NCBI RefSeq assembly: GCF_027533645.1
Contig: NZ_JAQAGY010000005.1
Span: forward strand, 298,423 to 362,422
DNA length: 64,000 nucleotides
Direction: 5' to 3'
Source: Paenibacillus caseinilyticus
GTDB lineage: Bacteria > Bacillota > Bacilli > Paenibacillales > NBRC-103111
Both the position numbers and the translations under genes were made by a program. Position 1 is the stretch's first letter; each line of letters starts with the position of its first letter. This document shows, piece by piece, positions 8,297 to 17,122 of the stretch. The notes beneath the pieces were generated by a model. It did not search any database. It saw only the letters and a list, made by a program, of their open reading frames with translations, and had not been told where the DNA came from.

Positions 8297-9812
8297 CACG
8301 GGGACAACGGCACAGACTGGAAAAACATATGGGGGACAACAGGTGCATGATGTCGTCGGCATAGGCATCGGGCCGTTCAATCTCGGCCTGGCCGCCCTGC
8401 TGCAGAAGGCACCGGAGATCGATGCGGTATTCTTCGAGCGCAAGGCGCAGTTCGGCTGGCATTCGGGGATGCTCATCGATGGCACGACGCTGCAGGTCCC
8501 GTTCTTCGCGGACCTCGTCACGATGGCCGATCCGACGCATCCACTGTCGTTCCTGAACTATCTGCATGAGCAGGGGAGACTGTACCACTTCTACTTCCTC
8601 GAGAAGTTCCATATCCCGCGCCGGGAATACGACCATTACTGCCGCTGGGCGTCGGAGCGTCTGCCGTCCTGCCGGTTCGGGTGTGAAGTGACGGACGTGC
8701 GCCGGGTTATTCCGGCCCCGGGGGGAGAGGCGGAGAGCCTGCTTGAAGTGGAAGTGTACGACCACAATACGGGCACGGCGCAGACGGTATTCACACGTCA
8801 TCTCGTGCTCGGCGTCGGCAGCGTGCCTTCGGTGCCTGCCGCCCTGCGCCCGATGCTGGGCGAGAATGTGTTCCACTCGGCGGACTTCTTGAGTCAACGC
8901 CACCGTCTGCGGGAAGCCCGCTCGGTGACGGTCATCGGCTCAGGCCAAAGCGCGGCCGAAGTGTTCCTCGAGCTGCTGAAGGAGCAGGAAGCGTGCGGCT
9001 ACCGGCTCGACTGGTTCACGCGGTCCTCCGGCTTCTTCCCGATGGAGTATTCGAAGCTCGGGCTGGAGCACTTCTCCCCCGACTACACGCGGTACTTCTA
9101 CGGGCTCCCACAGGCGAAGCGGGATGAGATCCGCTCGCGCCAAGGGCTGCTCTACAAAGGCATCTCGGCGCAGACGATCGCCGACGTCTACGATGCCCTA
9201 TACGAGGCAAGCGTAGGCGGTGCCCAGCCGGATGTACGGCTGCTCGCGAACGCCGAGGTCGAAGCGATGGAGCCTGCGGGCAGCGGATACCGGCTGCACT
9301 GCCGCCACCGCGAGCAGGGCACGGCTTTCAGCCACGAGAGCGACATGGTCGTGCTCGCGACCGGCTATGCGCACCCGGTGCCCCGCTTCCTGAAGTCGCT
9401 GAGCGATATCATCGCCTGGGACGAAGAAGGGCGCTACGGGGTGGAGGCGGATTACAGTCTGACGCTGACGCAGGAGCTCGGCAGCCGCATCTACGTGCAG
9501 AACGGCGAGCTCCACACGCACGGCATCGGTGCGCCGGACCTTGGGCTCGGCGCCTACCGCAGCAGTGCGATCGTGAATGCGCTGGCGGGCCGGGAAGTAT
9601 ACCGTCTGCAGGAGCGCACTGTATTCCAGCAGTTCGGCGTAAGTGCGGAAGCGGTGGGAACCGCGGGCACGGACAGGGGGCTTGAAAAAACGGGGAACGC
9701 AGCAGCCCGGTCAGATCAAACCGCTCAGGCTGCTGCCGGAACCGCCAGCGCGGAACGCAGCACGGATGTTCTGCTTGCAGGGGCTGCGGCAGGAGGAACC
9801 GGCGCGCTATGA
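8289..9812 (+). CDS. rhbE: Diamine N-monooxygenase, lysine/ornithine N-hydroxylase family (RhbE/IucD-like)
   Basis: This 507-residue flavoprotein should N-hydroxylate 1,3-diaminopropane using FAD and NADPH. It has the FAD motif GIGIGPFNLGLA near residue 24, the NADPH motif VIGSGQSAAEVF near residue 217 and the ATGYAHPVP C-terminal signature. The ATG at 8289 overlaps the GNAT stop by 8 nt; a GTG at 8343 has a better ribosome site (GGGGGAC) and would start right before the FAD fold, so the true start is open. The last 60 or so residues (Ala/Gly/Thr-rich) extend beyond the usual family end and look disordered. Confidence 0.9.
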   Translation: MGNTGTTAQTGKTYGGQQVHDVVGIGIGPFNLGLAALLQKAPEIDAVFFERKAQFGWHSGMLIDGTTLQVPFFADLVTMADPTHPLSFLNYLHEQGRLYHFYFLEKFHIPRREYDHYCRWASERLPSCRFGCEVTDVRRVIPAPGGEAESLLEVEVYDHNTGTAQTVFTRHLVLGVGSVPSVPAALRPMLGENVFHSADFLSQRHRLREARSVTVIGSGQSAAEVFLELLKEQEACGYRLDWFTRSSGFFPMEYSKLGLEHFSPDYTRYFYGLPQAKRDEIRSRQGLLYKGISAQTIADVYDALYEASVGGAQPDVRLLANAEVEAMEPAGSGYRLHCRHREQGTAFSHESDMVVLATGYAHPVPRFLKSLSDIIAWDEEGRYGVEADYSLTLTQELGSRIYVQNGELHTHGIGAPDLGLGAYRSSAIVNALAGREVYRLQERTVFQQFGVSAEAVGTAGTDRGLEKTGNAAARSDQTAQAAAGTASAERSTDVLLAGAAAGGTGAL

Positions 9813-11026
9813 CGGCACCGGTCCTGGGCGCCCAGCCCTCCGACTCGCGTATAGCGCGGGCACAGTACGCCCTGCTCGGCTGCGTATTCCTCGGCTTGTT
9901 CACCGAGGTGCTGCTGTCGCCGTTCTATCCGCAGTTCTTCAGCAAGGTGTTCGGCATTGACGGTTTAGCTTATACCGGCTGGTACATCTTCATCTGCCGG
10001 CTGACGGTGGTGCTGTGTTCCCCGCTGTGGGGGCTGCTCTCGCGCCGGTTCGATCCGAAGCGGCTGCTGTTCTTCGGCCAGGCCGGGACCGCGGTGTTCA
10101 CGGCGATGATGGCCACGGCCGATACGGCGGGCGCGTTCCTTGCCTTCACCGTGCTCCTGCTCCTCTTCAAAAGCAGCTACATGCTGATCTACCCGCTGAT
10201 GGTCTCTTTGTCGGGGAACGGGAGCAATGCGGCGACAGCAAGCAAGTTCCATGCGGTCTACCATCTGGCGATCATCCTGTCCACGGTGGCCGGCGCGCGT
10301 ATGATGACGATGGAGAACCCGCTGAGCCTGTTCTATGCGGCTGCAGCGGTGGACATCGTTCAGCTGGGGCTCTGCGTCTGGGCGCTTCGGGGCTTCAGAG
10401 GCCGGGAGAGGGATGGACAGCCCGAGGGGGAGAAGAAGGCCGGCGGATTGCGCCGGTGGAGCGGTTTTTTGCTCGTGCTCGGCAGTGTCTTCTTCACGCT
10501 GACGGTGGCGAATAACCTGATCCGGCCCTTTTTCACCCAATACTCTCAGGAATCGTTCGGGCTTGGGGCAGGTGGGCTCAGTCTGCTCTTCCTGATCCCG
10601 AATGCGATGGCGGTGGCGGCGATGCCGCTCATCAAGCGCCTGTGCGTACCGGAGAAGCTGACGAATGTCTATATGCTCGGCGTCGCCGTCATGGCCGGGG
10701 GCTTGTACCTGCAGGGCGAAGCGGATTCGCTCTTCCTGCTCGTGCTCGGCCGCCTGATGTACGGCCTGTTCCTCGCCATCACGATGGCCTCGCTCGACGT
10801 GCTCCTGTTCCAGCACAGCAGCGGGCCGTACCTGTCGTTCCACTACAGCGTAATGGTCTCGTTCCAGAACATGGGAGAGCTGGCTTCGCCCCTGTTGGCG
10901 TCTGCCTTGGTAGCGGGCGCAGGATTGGCGGTCCCGTTCATCAGCAGCGCGGCCATCTGCATCTTGAATCTGGCCCTGTTCGTCTTCCTGCTGAGGGGAC
11001 GGGCGGCGGCACTGAACCGACCCTAA
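9809..11026 (+). CDS. MFS transporter, probable siderophore exporter
   Basis: This 405-residue protein has about 12 hydrophobic segments and the MFS loop 2-3 signature region WGLLSRRFDPKRLLF near residues 73-87. It begins with an ATGA overlap with the hydroxylase gene, so it is part of the biosynthetic operon. Its family resembles the EntS/YmfD-type exporters that release newly made siderophore; the role is inferred from position. Import is less likely because Gram-positive uptake of ferric siderophores normally uses the lipoprotein/ABC route seen at both ends of this region. Confidence 0.82.
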   Translation: MTAPVLGAQPSDSRIARAQYALLGCVFLGLFTEVLLSPFYPQFFSKVFGIDGLAYTGWYIFICRLTVVLCSPLWGLLSRRFDPKRLLFFGQAGTAVFTAMMATADTAGAFLAFTVLLLLFKSSYMLIYPLMVSLSGNGSNAATASKFHAVYHLAIILSTVAGARMMTMENPLSLFYAAAAVDIVQLGLCVWALRGFRGRERDGQPEGEKKAGGLRRWSGFLLVLGSVFFTLTVANNLIRPFFTQYSQESFGLGAGGLSLLFLIPNAMAVAAMPLIKRLCVPEKLTNVYMLGVAVMAGGLYLQGEADSLFLLVLGRLMYGLFLAITMASLDVLLFQHSSGPYLSFHYSVMVSFQNMGELASPLLASALVAGAGLAVPFISSAAICILNLALFVFLLRGRAAALNRP

Positions 11027-11095
11027 CCCCGGGCTGCCCGGCAGGCAGCGGGCCGGGTCGATATCCATACAAGCCATTCAGGAGGAATCCAGTCC

Positions 11096-12970
11096 ATGAT
11101 GGAAACAGAGCAAGGTCTTAGAACGCTGGGCGAGGCGCTGCGCTCACCCGTCTATGTCGGGGTGCGCCGGCGGGTGCTGCGCCAGCTGGTCGAATCGCTC
11201 CTCTACGAGGGCGTAGTGACAGCGGATACGGCCGAGGAGGCGGGGCACATGCGCTTCACCCTGCATGGCAGGGACGCGTCGGGGCTGCCCGTCGCGTACC
11301 GATGCAGGGGCCGGCGCAGCTTGACGTTCGGCCGCATTCGGCTGGGCGATGAGCCCGTGCTGCGCATCGGCGGAGGCCGAGAGGAAGAAGCGGCCAGCCT
11401 GGCCGGCTTCGTGGAAGAGGTGCTCGGGCCGATCAAGGGCTTCAGCCCCGAGAAGCTGCGCTCGTTCGTGGGCGAGATGGAAGGCACGCTGCTCAACGAT
11501 ACGCTCGCCCAGTACCGGCGGACGCAGAGCTGGAACATGCTGCGGGGCAAAGCCTACGACGACCTGGAAGGCGACGCGATGGACGGCCATCCCTACCATC
11601 CGGCCTACAAGTCGCGCGTCGGGTTCGACTACGCCGACCAGCTGGCTTACGGGCCGGAGTTCAAGCCTTCGCTGCAGCTGCAGTGGGTGGCGGTGCAGCG
11701 GGACTGTACCCGGGTAGCCGTGTCCCCCGGAGAGAATTACGACGACCTGGTCGCTGCGGAGCTTGGGGCTCCCCAGCTCGAGACGTTCCGTACGGAGCTG
11801 CGGAGGCAAGGGCTCTTGCCGGAGGCTTACGTGTTCCTGCCGGTGCACCCGTGGCAGTGGCGCCGGCATACGGCCGGGCGCTTCTTCCGGGATATCCGCG
11901 ACGGCCGGATCGTACCGCTCGGGACGGCAGGGGATCTGTACGTGCCGCAGCAGTCGATCCGCACGCTCTCGAACCGTACGAACCCGCGCAAGGCTTACGC
12001 CAAGCTGTCGATGGACCTCATCAATACGTCCTCGTCGCGCGAGCTGCTGCCGCACTTCGTCGTGACGGCCCCGCCGATCACCGGCTGGCTGAAGGGCATT
12101 GCCGCCTCCGACCCGTATCTGCGGGAGGAGACGAGGCTGATCCTGCTCGGCGAGTTCGCCGGCGTGTCGTATGACCCTCCGCTTGAGGCCGGAGACGGAT
12201 CGCGTTCAGGCGGCTCCGCAGGCTCGCTCGGCTGTATCTGGCGCGAGAGCGTGCACCGCTATCTCGAACCGGGAGAGGAAGCTGTGCCTTTCCACGCGCT
12301 GTGCTCTCGGGAGCTCGACGGCTCGCTGTTCATCGCCCCGTGGCTCGAGTCCATCGGCGTCGAGAGCTGGCTGCGCCGGCTGTTCAAGACATGTGTGCTG
12401 CCGGTCGTTCACCTGGCGGTGGCCCACGGCATCGCGCTCGAATCGCATGCGCAGAACATGGTGCTGGTGCACCGGGGCGGCATGCCGGTCCGGGCGGCAT
12501 TGAAGGATTTTCACGAGGATGTGCTCTACACCCGCGACTTCCTGCGGGAGCCGGAGCGCTGTCCGGACTTCCCGTCGGTCCATGAGATCTACCGGGATGC
12601 GGGTCCTGGTACCTCGTTCGAAGCAGGCAGTCTGTCCACGGTCAGGGGGCTGACGCTCGGAGCCTTGTTCTTCATCAATCTCGGAGAGCTGGCACTGACG
12701 CTGGCGGACCGGTATGGCTATGAGGAATCCCGCTTCTGGACGCTGGCGGCCGACATGCTGGAGAGCTACCGTATCCGCTTCCCGCAGTATGAGGAGCGGT
12801 TCCGGACGCTGAATCTGTTCGTGCCGGAGACCCGGGTCGAGCAGCTGACGAAGCGCCGGCTCGTTCCCGCCGAAGAGCGGGGGGGATGCAGCCATGACGT
12901 ACCGAACCCGCTGTACCATGTTCGGGAGCGCGAGACGGCCGGCGGGGAGCTGCAGACGTCGGGCGTCTGA
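11096..12970 (+). CDS. NIS siderophore synthetase, IucA/IucC family (second)
   Basis: This is the second 624-residue IucA/IucC synthetase. It carries the catalytic GHPYHPAYKSR near residue 163, FLPVHPWQW, KLSMDLINTSSSREL in the ATP/citrate site, and HGIALESHAQN near residue 443. By position it corresponds to rhbF of rhizobactin 1021 and to asbB of petrobactin clusters. It should add the second amide to the citryl mono-amide. A 69-nt gap with a clear GGAGGA site (11081-11086) separates it from the exporter gene, the largest spacing in the operon's first half. No frameshift or missing motif is seen. Confidence 0.92.
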   Translation: MMETEQGLRTLGEALRSPVYVGVRRRVLRQLVESLLYEGVVTADTAEEAGHMRFTLHGRDASGLPVAYRCRGRRSLTFGRIRLGDEPVLRIGGGREEEAASLAGFVEEVLGPIKGFSPEKLRSFVGEMEGTLLNDTLAQYRRTQSWNMLRGKAYDDLEGDAMDGHPYHPAYKSRVGFDYADQLAYGPEFKPSLQLQWVAVQRDCTRVAVSPGENYDDLVAAELGAPQLETFRTELRRQGLLPEAYVFLPVHPWQWRRHTAGRFFRDIRDGRIVPLGTAGDLYVPQQSIRTLSNRTNPRKAYAKLSMDLINTSSSRELLPHFVVTAPPITGWLKGIAASDPYLREETRLILLGEFAGVSYDPPLEAGDGSRSGGSAGSLGCIWRESVHRYLEPGEEAVPFHALCSRELDGSLFIAPWLESIGVESWLRRLFKTCVLPVVHLAVAHGIALESHAQNMVLVHRGGMPVRAALKDFHEDVLYTRDFLREPERCPDFPSVHEIYRDAGPGTSFEAGSLSTVRGLTLGALFFINLGELALTLADRYGYEESRFWTLAADMLESYRIRFPQYEERFRTLNLFVPETRVEQLTKRRLVPAEERGGCSHDVPNPLYHVRERETAGGELQTSGV

Positions 12971-12989
12971 TCCTCATTGTCCATACGAT

Positions 12990-13042
12990 CAACAATGGCA
13001 ACATGGCAACATAGTCAACATAGTCAACATAGTCAACAAAGG
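12990..13042 (+). repeat. Near-tandem 9-bp repeats merging into the asbC ribosome site
   Basis: Six units of about 9 bp run in tandem. Three are exact copies of CAACATAGT (13007-13033), two diverged copies precede them, and a last copy reads CAACAAAGG, whose end forms the AAGGAGG ribosome binding site of the next gene. The array is too short and has no spacers, so it is not CRISPR. Confidence 0.85.
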
Positions 13043-13051
13043 AGGAACATG

Positions 13052-14302
13052 ATGTTTACCGTGAACCGTGAACGCTTCTCTGCATCAGATGCCAGCGGGC
13101 GTCTCGCTGCTTACGGGGCGCTGGAACATTTTGGCCGCCCAGCGGGCCGGCTCTATGCGCTGTGTCTGAGCTCCCCGGCCGACGTGGTCACGCTGGTGCT
13201 CTTCCTGCGCGAGCGGGGCGGCTCGGTGCTGCTGCTGGCAGCGGATACGCCGCTGGAGACAGCCTTGGCCTCGGCACGCCAGGCGGGAGCTTATGCGCTC
13301 GTCTTCGGCACGCCGGAGCAGTGCCAGGTGCTGCCGGATGCGGCGGCTGCGCAAGAGGAGCCGTCGCTCTACAGCTTCAGCTCCGGGACGACCGGCGGCC
13401 CCAAGCTCATCCGGCGCCCCTGGAGCGCGGTGGCGGAGGAAATCGCCGCCTATAACGAAGCGATTCCGGCTGAGGCCGGAGAGACGCCCGTAGTGCTGGC
13501 GTCGGTGACGCACTCCTACGGTCTCCTGTGCGGCGTGCTGGCAACCCTCGAGCGGGGCGTGAGCCCGGTCATCGTGACGAACAAGAACCCGAAGTTCGCG
13601 CTGAGCGTCATCCGCGATACGCCGAAGCATATCGTGTACGGCGTGCCCACGCTCTACCACATGCTGACGGGCTTCAGCCTGGAGGGGCTGCGGTTCCACA
13701 AGCTGATGACCTCCGGCGCGCCGATACCGGCTCCGCTGTTCGCGAAGCTAAGCGGGCTGGCGGATACGCTGCTGCAGCAGTACGGCTGCTCGGAAGCCGG
13801 CTGCATCTCGATCTCCCCGCGGATGGAATCCGCGACGGATATGGGGCTGCCGCTGCGGCACTGGAAGCTGGAGCTGGACAGCCGGGAAGAGGCGCAGCCG
13901 TCGGAGCTCGCCGTCGCCGGCGGCACCGGACGCATTGTGACCGGGGACCTCGGGTATATCGCCCCATCGGGGCATATCCACCTGCTGTCGCGGGTCGATG
14001 ACGTCATTAATGTGTCGGGGCTCAAAGTATTCCCGCTGGAGGTCGAAGAGGTGCTGCTCGGCATGCCGGGGGTGGCCGAAGCGGTCGTCTACCGGGGACG
14101 CCATCCGGTGATGGGCGAGATTGTGAAGGCCCGGATCGTGGCATCGGGCCGCGTATCCGCGGATGCCGTGCGGGATATGTGCCTGCAGCGGCTGCCTGCT
14201 TACAAGGTGCCTGCCGACATTGAATTCGTAACAGCCATACCGAAGAACCCGACAGGCAAAATCAGCCGCAAACGGCTGGAAATGGAGGATGCGGCCCGAT
14301 GA
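13052..14302 (+). CDS. asbC: 3,4-dihydroxybenzoate-AMP ligase (AsbC-like)
   Basis: This 416-residue ANL-family enzyme is short like AsbC of petrobactin. It has the P-loop YSFSSGTTGGPKLI, the A5-type QQYGCSEAGC, TGDLGYI and the C-terminal NPTGKISRKRL lysine (A10). It should adenylate 3,4-dihydroxybenzoate and load it on the carrier protein encoded next. Two adjacent ATGs exist (13049 and 13052); the second is better spaced (6 nt) from GGAGG. It overlaps the carrier gene by ATGA. Substrate choice is inferred from the asbD, asbE and asbF neighbours. Confidence 0.88.
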   Translation: MFTVNRERFSASDASGRLAAYGALEHFGRPAGRLYALCLSSPADVVTLVLFLRERGGSVLLLAADTPLETALASARQAGAYALVFGTPEQCQVLPDAAAAQEEPSLYSFSSGTTGGPKLIRRPWSAVAEEIAAYNEAIPAEAGETPVVLASVTHSYGLLCGVLATLERGVSPVIVTNKNPKFALSVIRDTPKHIVYGVPTLYHMLTGFSLEGLRFHKLMTSGAPIPAPLFAKLSGLADTLLQQYGCSEAGCISISPRMESATDMGLPLRHWKLELDSREEAQPSELAVAGGTGRIVTGDLGYIAPSGHIHLLSRVDDVINVSGLKVFPLEVEEVLLGMPGVAEAVVYRGRHPVMGEIVKARIVASGRVSADAVRDMCLQRLPAYKVPADIEFVTAIPKNPTGKISRKRLEMEDAAR

Positions 14303-14583
14303 ACCGTGAGGAATTAAGAGAGGGATTGCAGCGCATTCTGACCGAGAAACTGGAGCTGCCGGACACGGCCAAGCGGGAGATCCTTGAAGATTCGCTTCGG
14401 CTGAACGCCGATCTCTATGTGGACTCGGTGCGGCTGCTGCAGCTGATCGTGTACATAGAAGAGGATTTGAAGCTGGCGGTGCCGGAAGAGGAACTGGACT
14501 TCCAGGGGCTGGATACGGTCGGCGCATTGCTGGACTTCATGGAGGACCTGCAGCCGCTGAATGCGGCGGGGCAGGGCGTATGA
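14299..14583 (+). CDS. asbD: Aryl carrier protein (AsbD-like)
   Basis: This 94-residue acyl-carrier protein has the phosphopantetheine serine in the motif YVDSVRLLQ (Ser43). It should hold 3,4-dihydroxybenzoate as a thioester between the ligase and the condensing enzyme. It overlaps both neighbours by ATGA, so ligase, carrier and condensing enzyme are translated as a coupled set, as in petrobactin asbCDE. Confidence 0.9.
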   Translation: MNREELREGLQRILTEKLELPDTAKREILEDSLRLNADLYVDSVRLLQLIVYIEEDLKLAVPEEELDFQGLDTVGALLDFMEDLQPLNAAGQGV

Positions 14584-15572
14584 TCAAGGTCCACTGCCTG
14601 ATCTCCTGCCTCTGCGAGATCGTCAAACGGCGCAGCAGCGTCGATTACCGCTCGTACTACTTCGGGATCTGGGACTCGGACTTCGACATTACGGACGAAG
14701 GGGAGATCACCTATTTCTCGGACCGGATCGGGCATGATGCCTTCCTGAACACCTACGAACAGTTCTTCGGCCTGAAGGTGTACGAGTGGTACGATGCCGC
14801 CCGCAGCCGGGAGGAGAACCTGAACGTCTTCCTCGATCTGCTCGAGAACAGGCCGGAGCACCGGTATCTTATCGTGCAGATCGACATGTCGTTGATGCCG
14901 GAGCGGGAGAACAAGTTCCAGCAGAAGCCGTTTCCCCACTACCTCATGATCTCCAAGACCGAGAACGAGGACGAATGGTTCATGTTCGACCCCGACTTCC
15001 GGTGGGAGGGGAACGTGAGCCGGGACCGGGTGATCGAGGCGATCCTCGGCAACGAGTTCGGCGGAGGCTTCTATGTGGATGCGCAGACCGTGCAAGAGCC
15101 GTCGTTCGCGACGGTTCGCGACCATTTCCTCGCGACGTTCCACCCGGAGGATAATGAACTGGTCTCGCGTCTGCGCCGGCTGGTCATCGATATGGCGGAG
15201 GGGAACCACGGGTGGGACCTGCCTCTGCTGACCCGGGCGGTGAAGCAGCTGAACATTCTTGTGATCCGCAAGTACAGCTATGATTACGCCCTGATGTTCT
15301 TCGACGACACGCTGAAGCTGCCGAAGCAGAATTATGAGGGCTGGTGCCAGGAGATCCGCGACCTCGTGGCAGCCTTTAACCATGCACAATATTTGGCTGT
15401 CAAACTATCCATGACCGGCCGCAGGTCGATCCTCCCCCAGCTCTTCGAGACGATCGATAAGGCGGATGAGATCGAATTCCGCATCAAAGGCGAGCTGCAG
15501 CGCCAATTCGGCATGTGGTGCGAAGCGATGGAAGGCAGGGCAGCCGAGCCGGCCGGGGTGGGCCATGTCTAG
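14580..15572 (+). CDS. asbE: Dihydroxybenzoyl-amine condensing enzyme (AsbE-like)
   Basis: This 330-residue protein follows the carrier gene with an ATGA overlap and has the length and position of AsbE, which moves 3,4-dihydroxybenzoate from AsbD to a primary amine. The N-terminal half contains the conserved-looking YRSYYFGIWDSDF and WFMFDPDFRWEG stretches seen in petrobactin AsbE and related DUF6005-type proteins. In petrobactin the acceptor is spermidine; here no spermidine gene is present but 1,3-diaminopropane is made by the first two genes, so a diaminopropane acceptor is proposed. Assignment rests mainly on context. Confidence 0.82.
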   Translation: MIKVHCLISCLCEIVKRRSSVDYRSYYFGIWDSDFDITDEGEITYFSDRIGHDAFLNTYEQFFGLKVYEWYDAARSREENLNVFLDLLENRPEHRYLIVQIDMSLMPERENKFQQKPFPHYLMISKTENEDEWFMFDPDFRWEGNVSRDRVIEAILGNEFGGGFYVDAQTVQEPSFATVRDHFLATFHPEDNELVSRLRRLVIDMAEGNHGWDLPLLTRAVKQLNILVIRKYSYDYALMFFDDTLKLPKQNYEGWCQEIRDLVAAFNHAQYLAVKLSMTGRRSILPQLFETIDKADEIEFRIKGELQRQFGMWCEAMEGRAAEPAGVGHV

Positions 15573-17118
15573 CGGGCTGCGCATCGGCTATATCGGCGGC
15601 CAAGCCGGACGGGTGAACGAGCGGGCCATCGACAGCCAGTGGGTCGGCGCGCTTGGCGAGTACGCCGAGCTCGTGCCGATCCCCCCGCTGAAGCTGATGA
15701 AGTGGGCCGGCGGCGATCCGTCGCGGGACCCGGCGGGCTTCCTCGCGAAGGCGGAAGCGAAGGGGGAGGCCTTGGCGGCGATCTGCGCCCAGTACGGCGT
15801 AAGTACGCTGTACGCCAACCTGCCGCCGCTGATCCCGTATCTGCTCTTGGCCCGCAATAGCGCGGATGTGCCGCTGAACCTCTTCTTCCTCGCCCATTCG
15901 GTCGGCTCCGAGTGGTGGATGAAGCAGTGGCTGGCCATCGCGCCCCTGCTGCGGGCGGGCGACACGCTGCTCTGCGCGACAGATACGGCGAAGGAGGCGC
16001 TCCTGTCGCTGTCGCCGGCTTACTCGGAGGCGTTCCGCGCTCCGCTGTGCATCCGCACGGAACCTGCCAAGCCGCTGCGGACGGAGGCGAACCGCGTGAA
16101 GCAGCTGCTCTGCATGGGCCGGCTCGAGGACGTGAAGAACGTCCATGTGCTGCTGGACGTGTTCCATGCCGTGAAAGAAGCATACCCGGACGTGCATCTG
16201 AGCATCGCCGGGGAGTACACGGGCCGCACGCCGGAGCAGATCGCAGCCTACCGTTCTCTCCTGGAGGAGAAGGTAGAGGCTTACGGTCTGCAGATGAGCG
16301 TCACCTTCACCGGCCCGGTGTCGGGGGAGGCGAAGGACGCGCTGTTCCGCTCGGCCGACGTGCTCTTGAACTTCTCGACCGATCCCGGCGAGACGTTCGG
16401 CTACAACCTGATCGAGGCCAAAGCCTGGGGCCTGCCGGTGCTCTGCACCGCGTGGGACGGCTTCCGCGAGCTTGTGGAGGACGGCCGGGACGCCGTACTG
16501 GTCGGCGTCGGCTGGTCCGGTCCGTGCCCGCAGATCGACCCGGCGGAGGCTGCCGCCAAGCTGCTCGGCCTGCTGCGGGACGAGCAGCGCCTTGCCGCGA
16601 TGCGGGCCGAGGCCCTGGCCGGGCTCGGGCGTTATGCCCCGGCGCAGGTCATGCCGCAGCTGGCGGCAAGGCTGGCGGAGCGGGAGAGCCTGCTGCGCGG
16701 GAGCGTCTTGCCGGCAGCGGCGCGTGGAACGGTCGCGCCAGGCCATGCCGCCGTGCCGACAGCCGCAGGACTGGCTGACGGCAGTAGCGCGGGCTTAGGC
16801 CCGGCAGGCGTACCTGCGGGCGGGCCAGCTTCAGACGCGGGGCCAAGCGGCCAAGCGTCGGACGGGCCGGTTAGCCAAGCGGGCGAAGGACCTGCGGACA
16901 CCACCGACACCGCCGTGTTCCAGCGGCCGCTTGCCGGCTCGCCGGCGCTGTACACGCCGGCCGTGCGCTCCGGCGTCTTCGCCTCGCATACGCCGCTGTC
17001 GCTCCTGGCCATGCCGGGCGACACGCCTTACGAAGCATGGATGCCGCTGTGCCGGCCGTTCATCGCACACTTCGCCGCCCCGGCGGCCGGAGCGGAGCTT
17101 ACTACAGGAAAGGTGTGA
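15565..17118 (+). CDS. GT-B glycosyltransferase (family 4-like) embedded in the siderophore operon
   Basis: This 517-residue protein begins at an ATG overlapping the asbE stop by 8 nt. Residues 1-380 look like a GT-B glycosyltransferase: donor-site strand KQLLCMGRLEDVKNVHVLLD near residue 180, and the nucleotide-sugar motif FGYNLIEAKAWGLPVL near residue 275 with the EX7E-type glutamates. After about residue 390 comes a long Ala/Gly/Pro/Ser-rich region that ends in a short hydrophobic tail. No glycosyltransferase is part of the known rhb or asb clusters. It may glycosylate the siderophore or a precursor. Acceptor and sugar are unknown. Confidence 0.75.
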   Translation: MSSGLRIGYIGGQAGRVNERAIDSQWVGALGEYAELVPIPPLKLMKWAGGDPSRDPAGFLAKAEAKGEALAAICAQYGVSTLYANLPPLIPYLLLARNSADVPLNLFFLAHSVGSEWWMKQWLAIAPLLRAGDTLLCATDTAKEALLSLSPAYSEAFRAPLCIRTEPAKPLRTEANRVKQLLCMGRLEDVKNVHVLLDVFHAVKEAYPDVHLSIAGEYTGRTPEQIAAYRSLLEEKVEAYGLQMSVTFTGPVSGEAKDALFRSADVLLNFSTDPGETFGYNLIEAKAWGLPVLCTAWDGFRELVEDGRDAVLVGVGWSGPCPQIDPAEAAAKLLGLLRDEQRLAAMRAEALAGLGRYAPAQVMPQLAARLAERESLLRGSVLPAAARGTVAPGHAAVPTAAGLADGSSAGLGPAGVPAGGPASDAGPSGQASDGPVSQAGEGPADTTDTAVFQRPLAGSPALYTPAVRSGVFASHTPLSLLAMPGDTPYEAWMPLCRPFIAHFAAPAAGAELTTGKV

Positions 17119-17122
17119 CTTT

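Noticed and set aside
12990..13042. Short tandem repeats considered as a CRISPR array
   Set aside because: Units are 9 bp with no spacers and no cas genes nearby.
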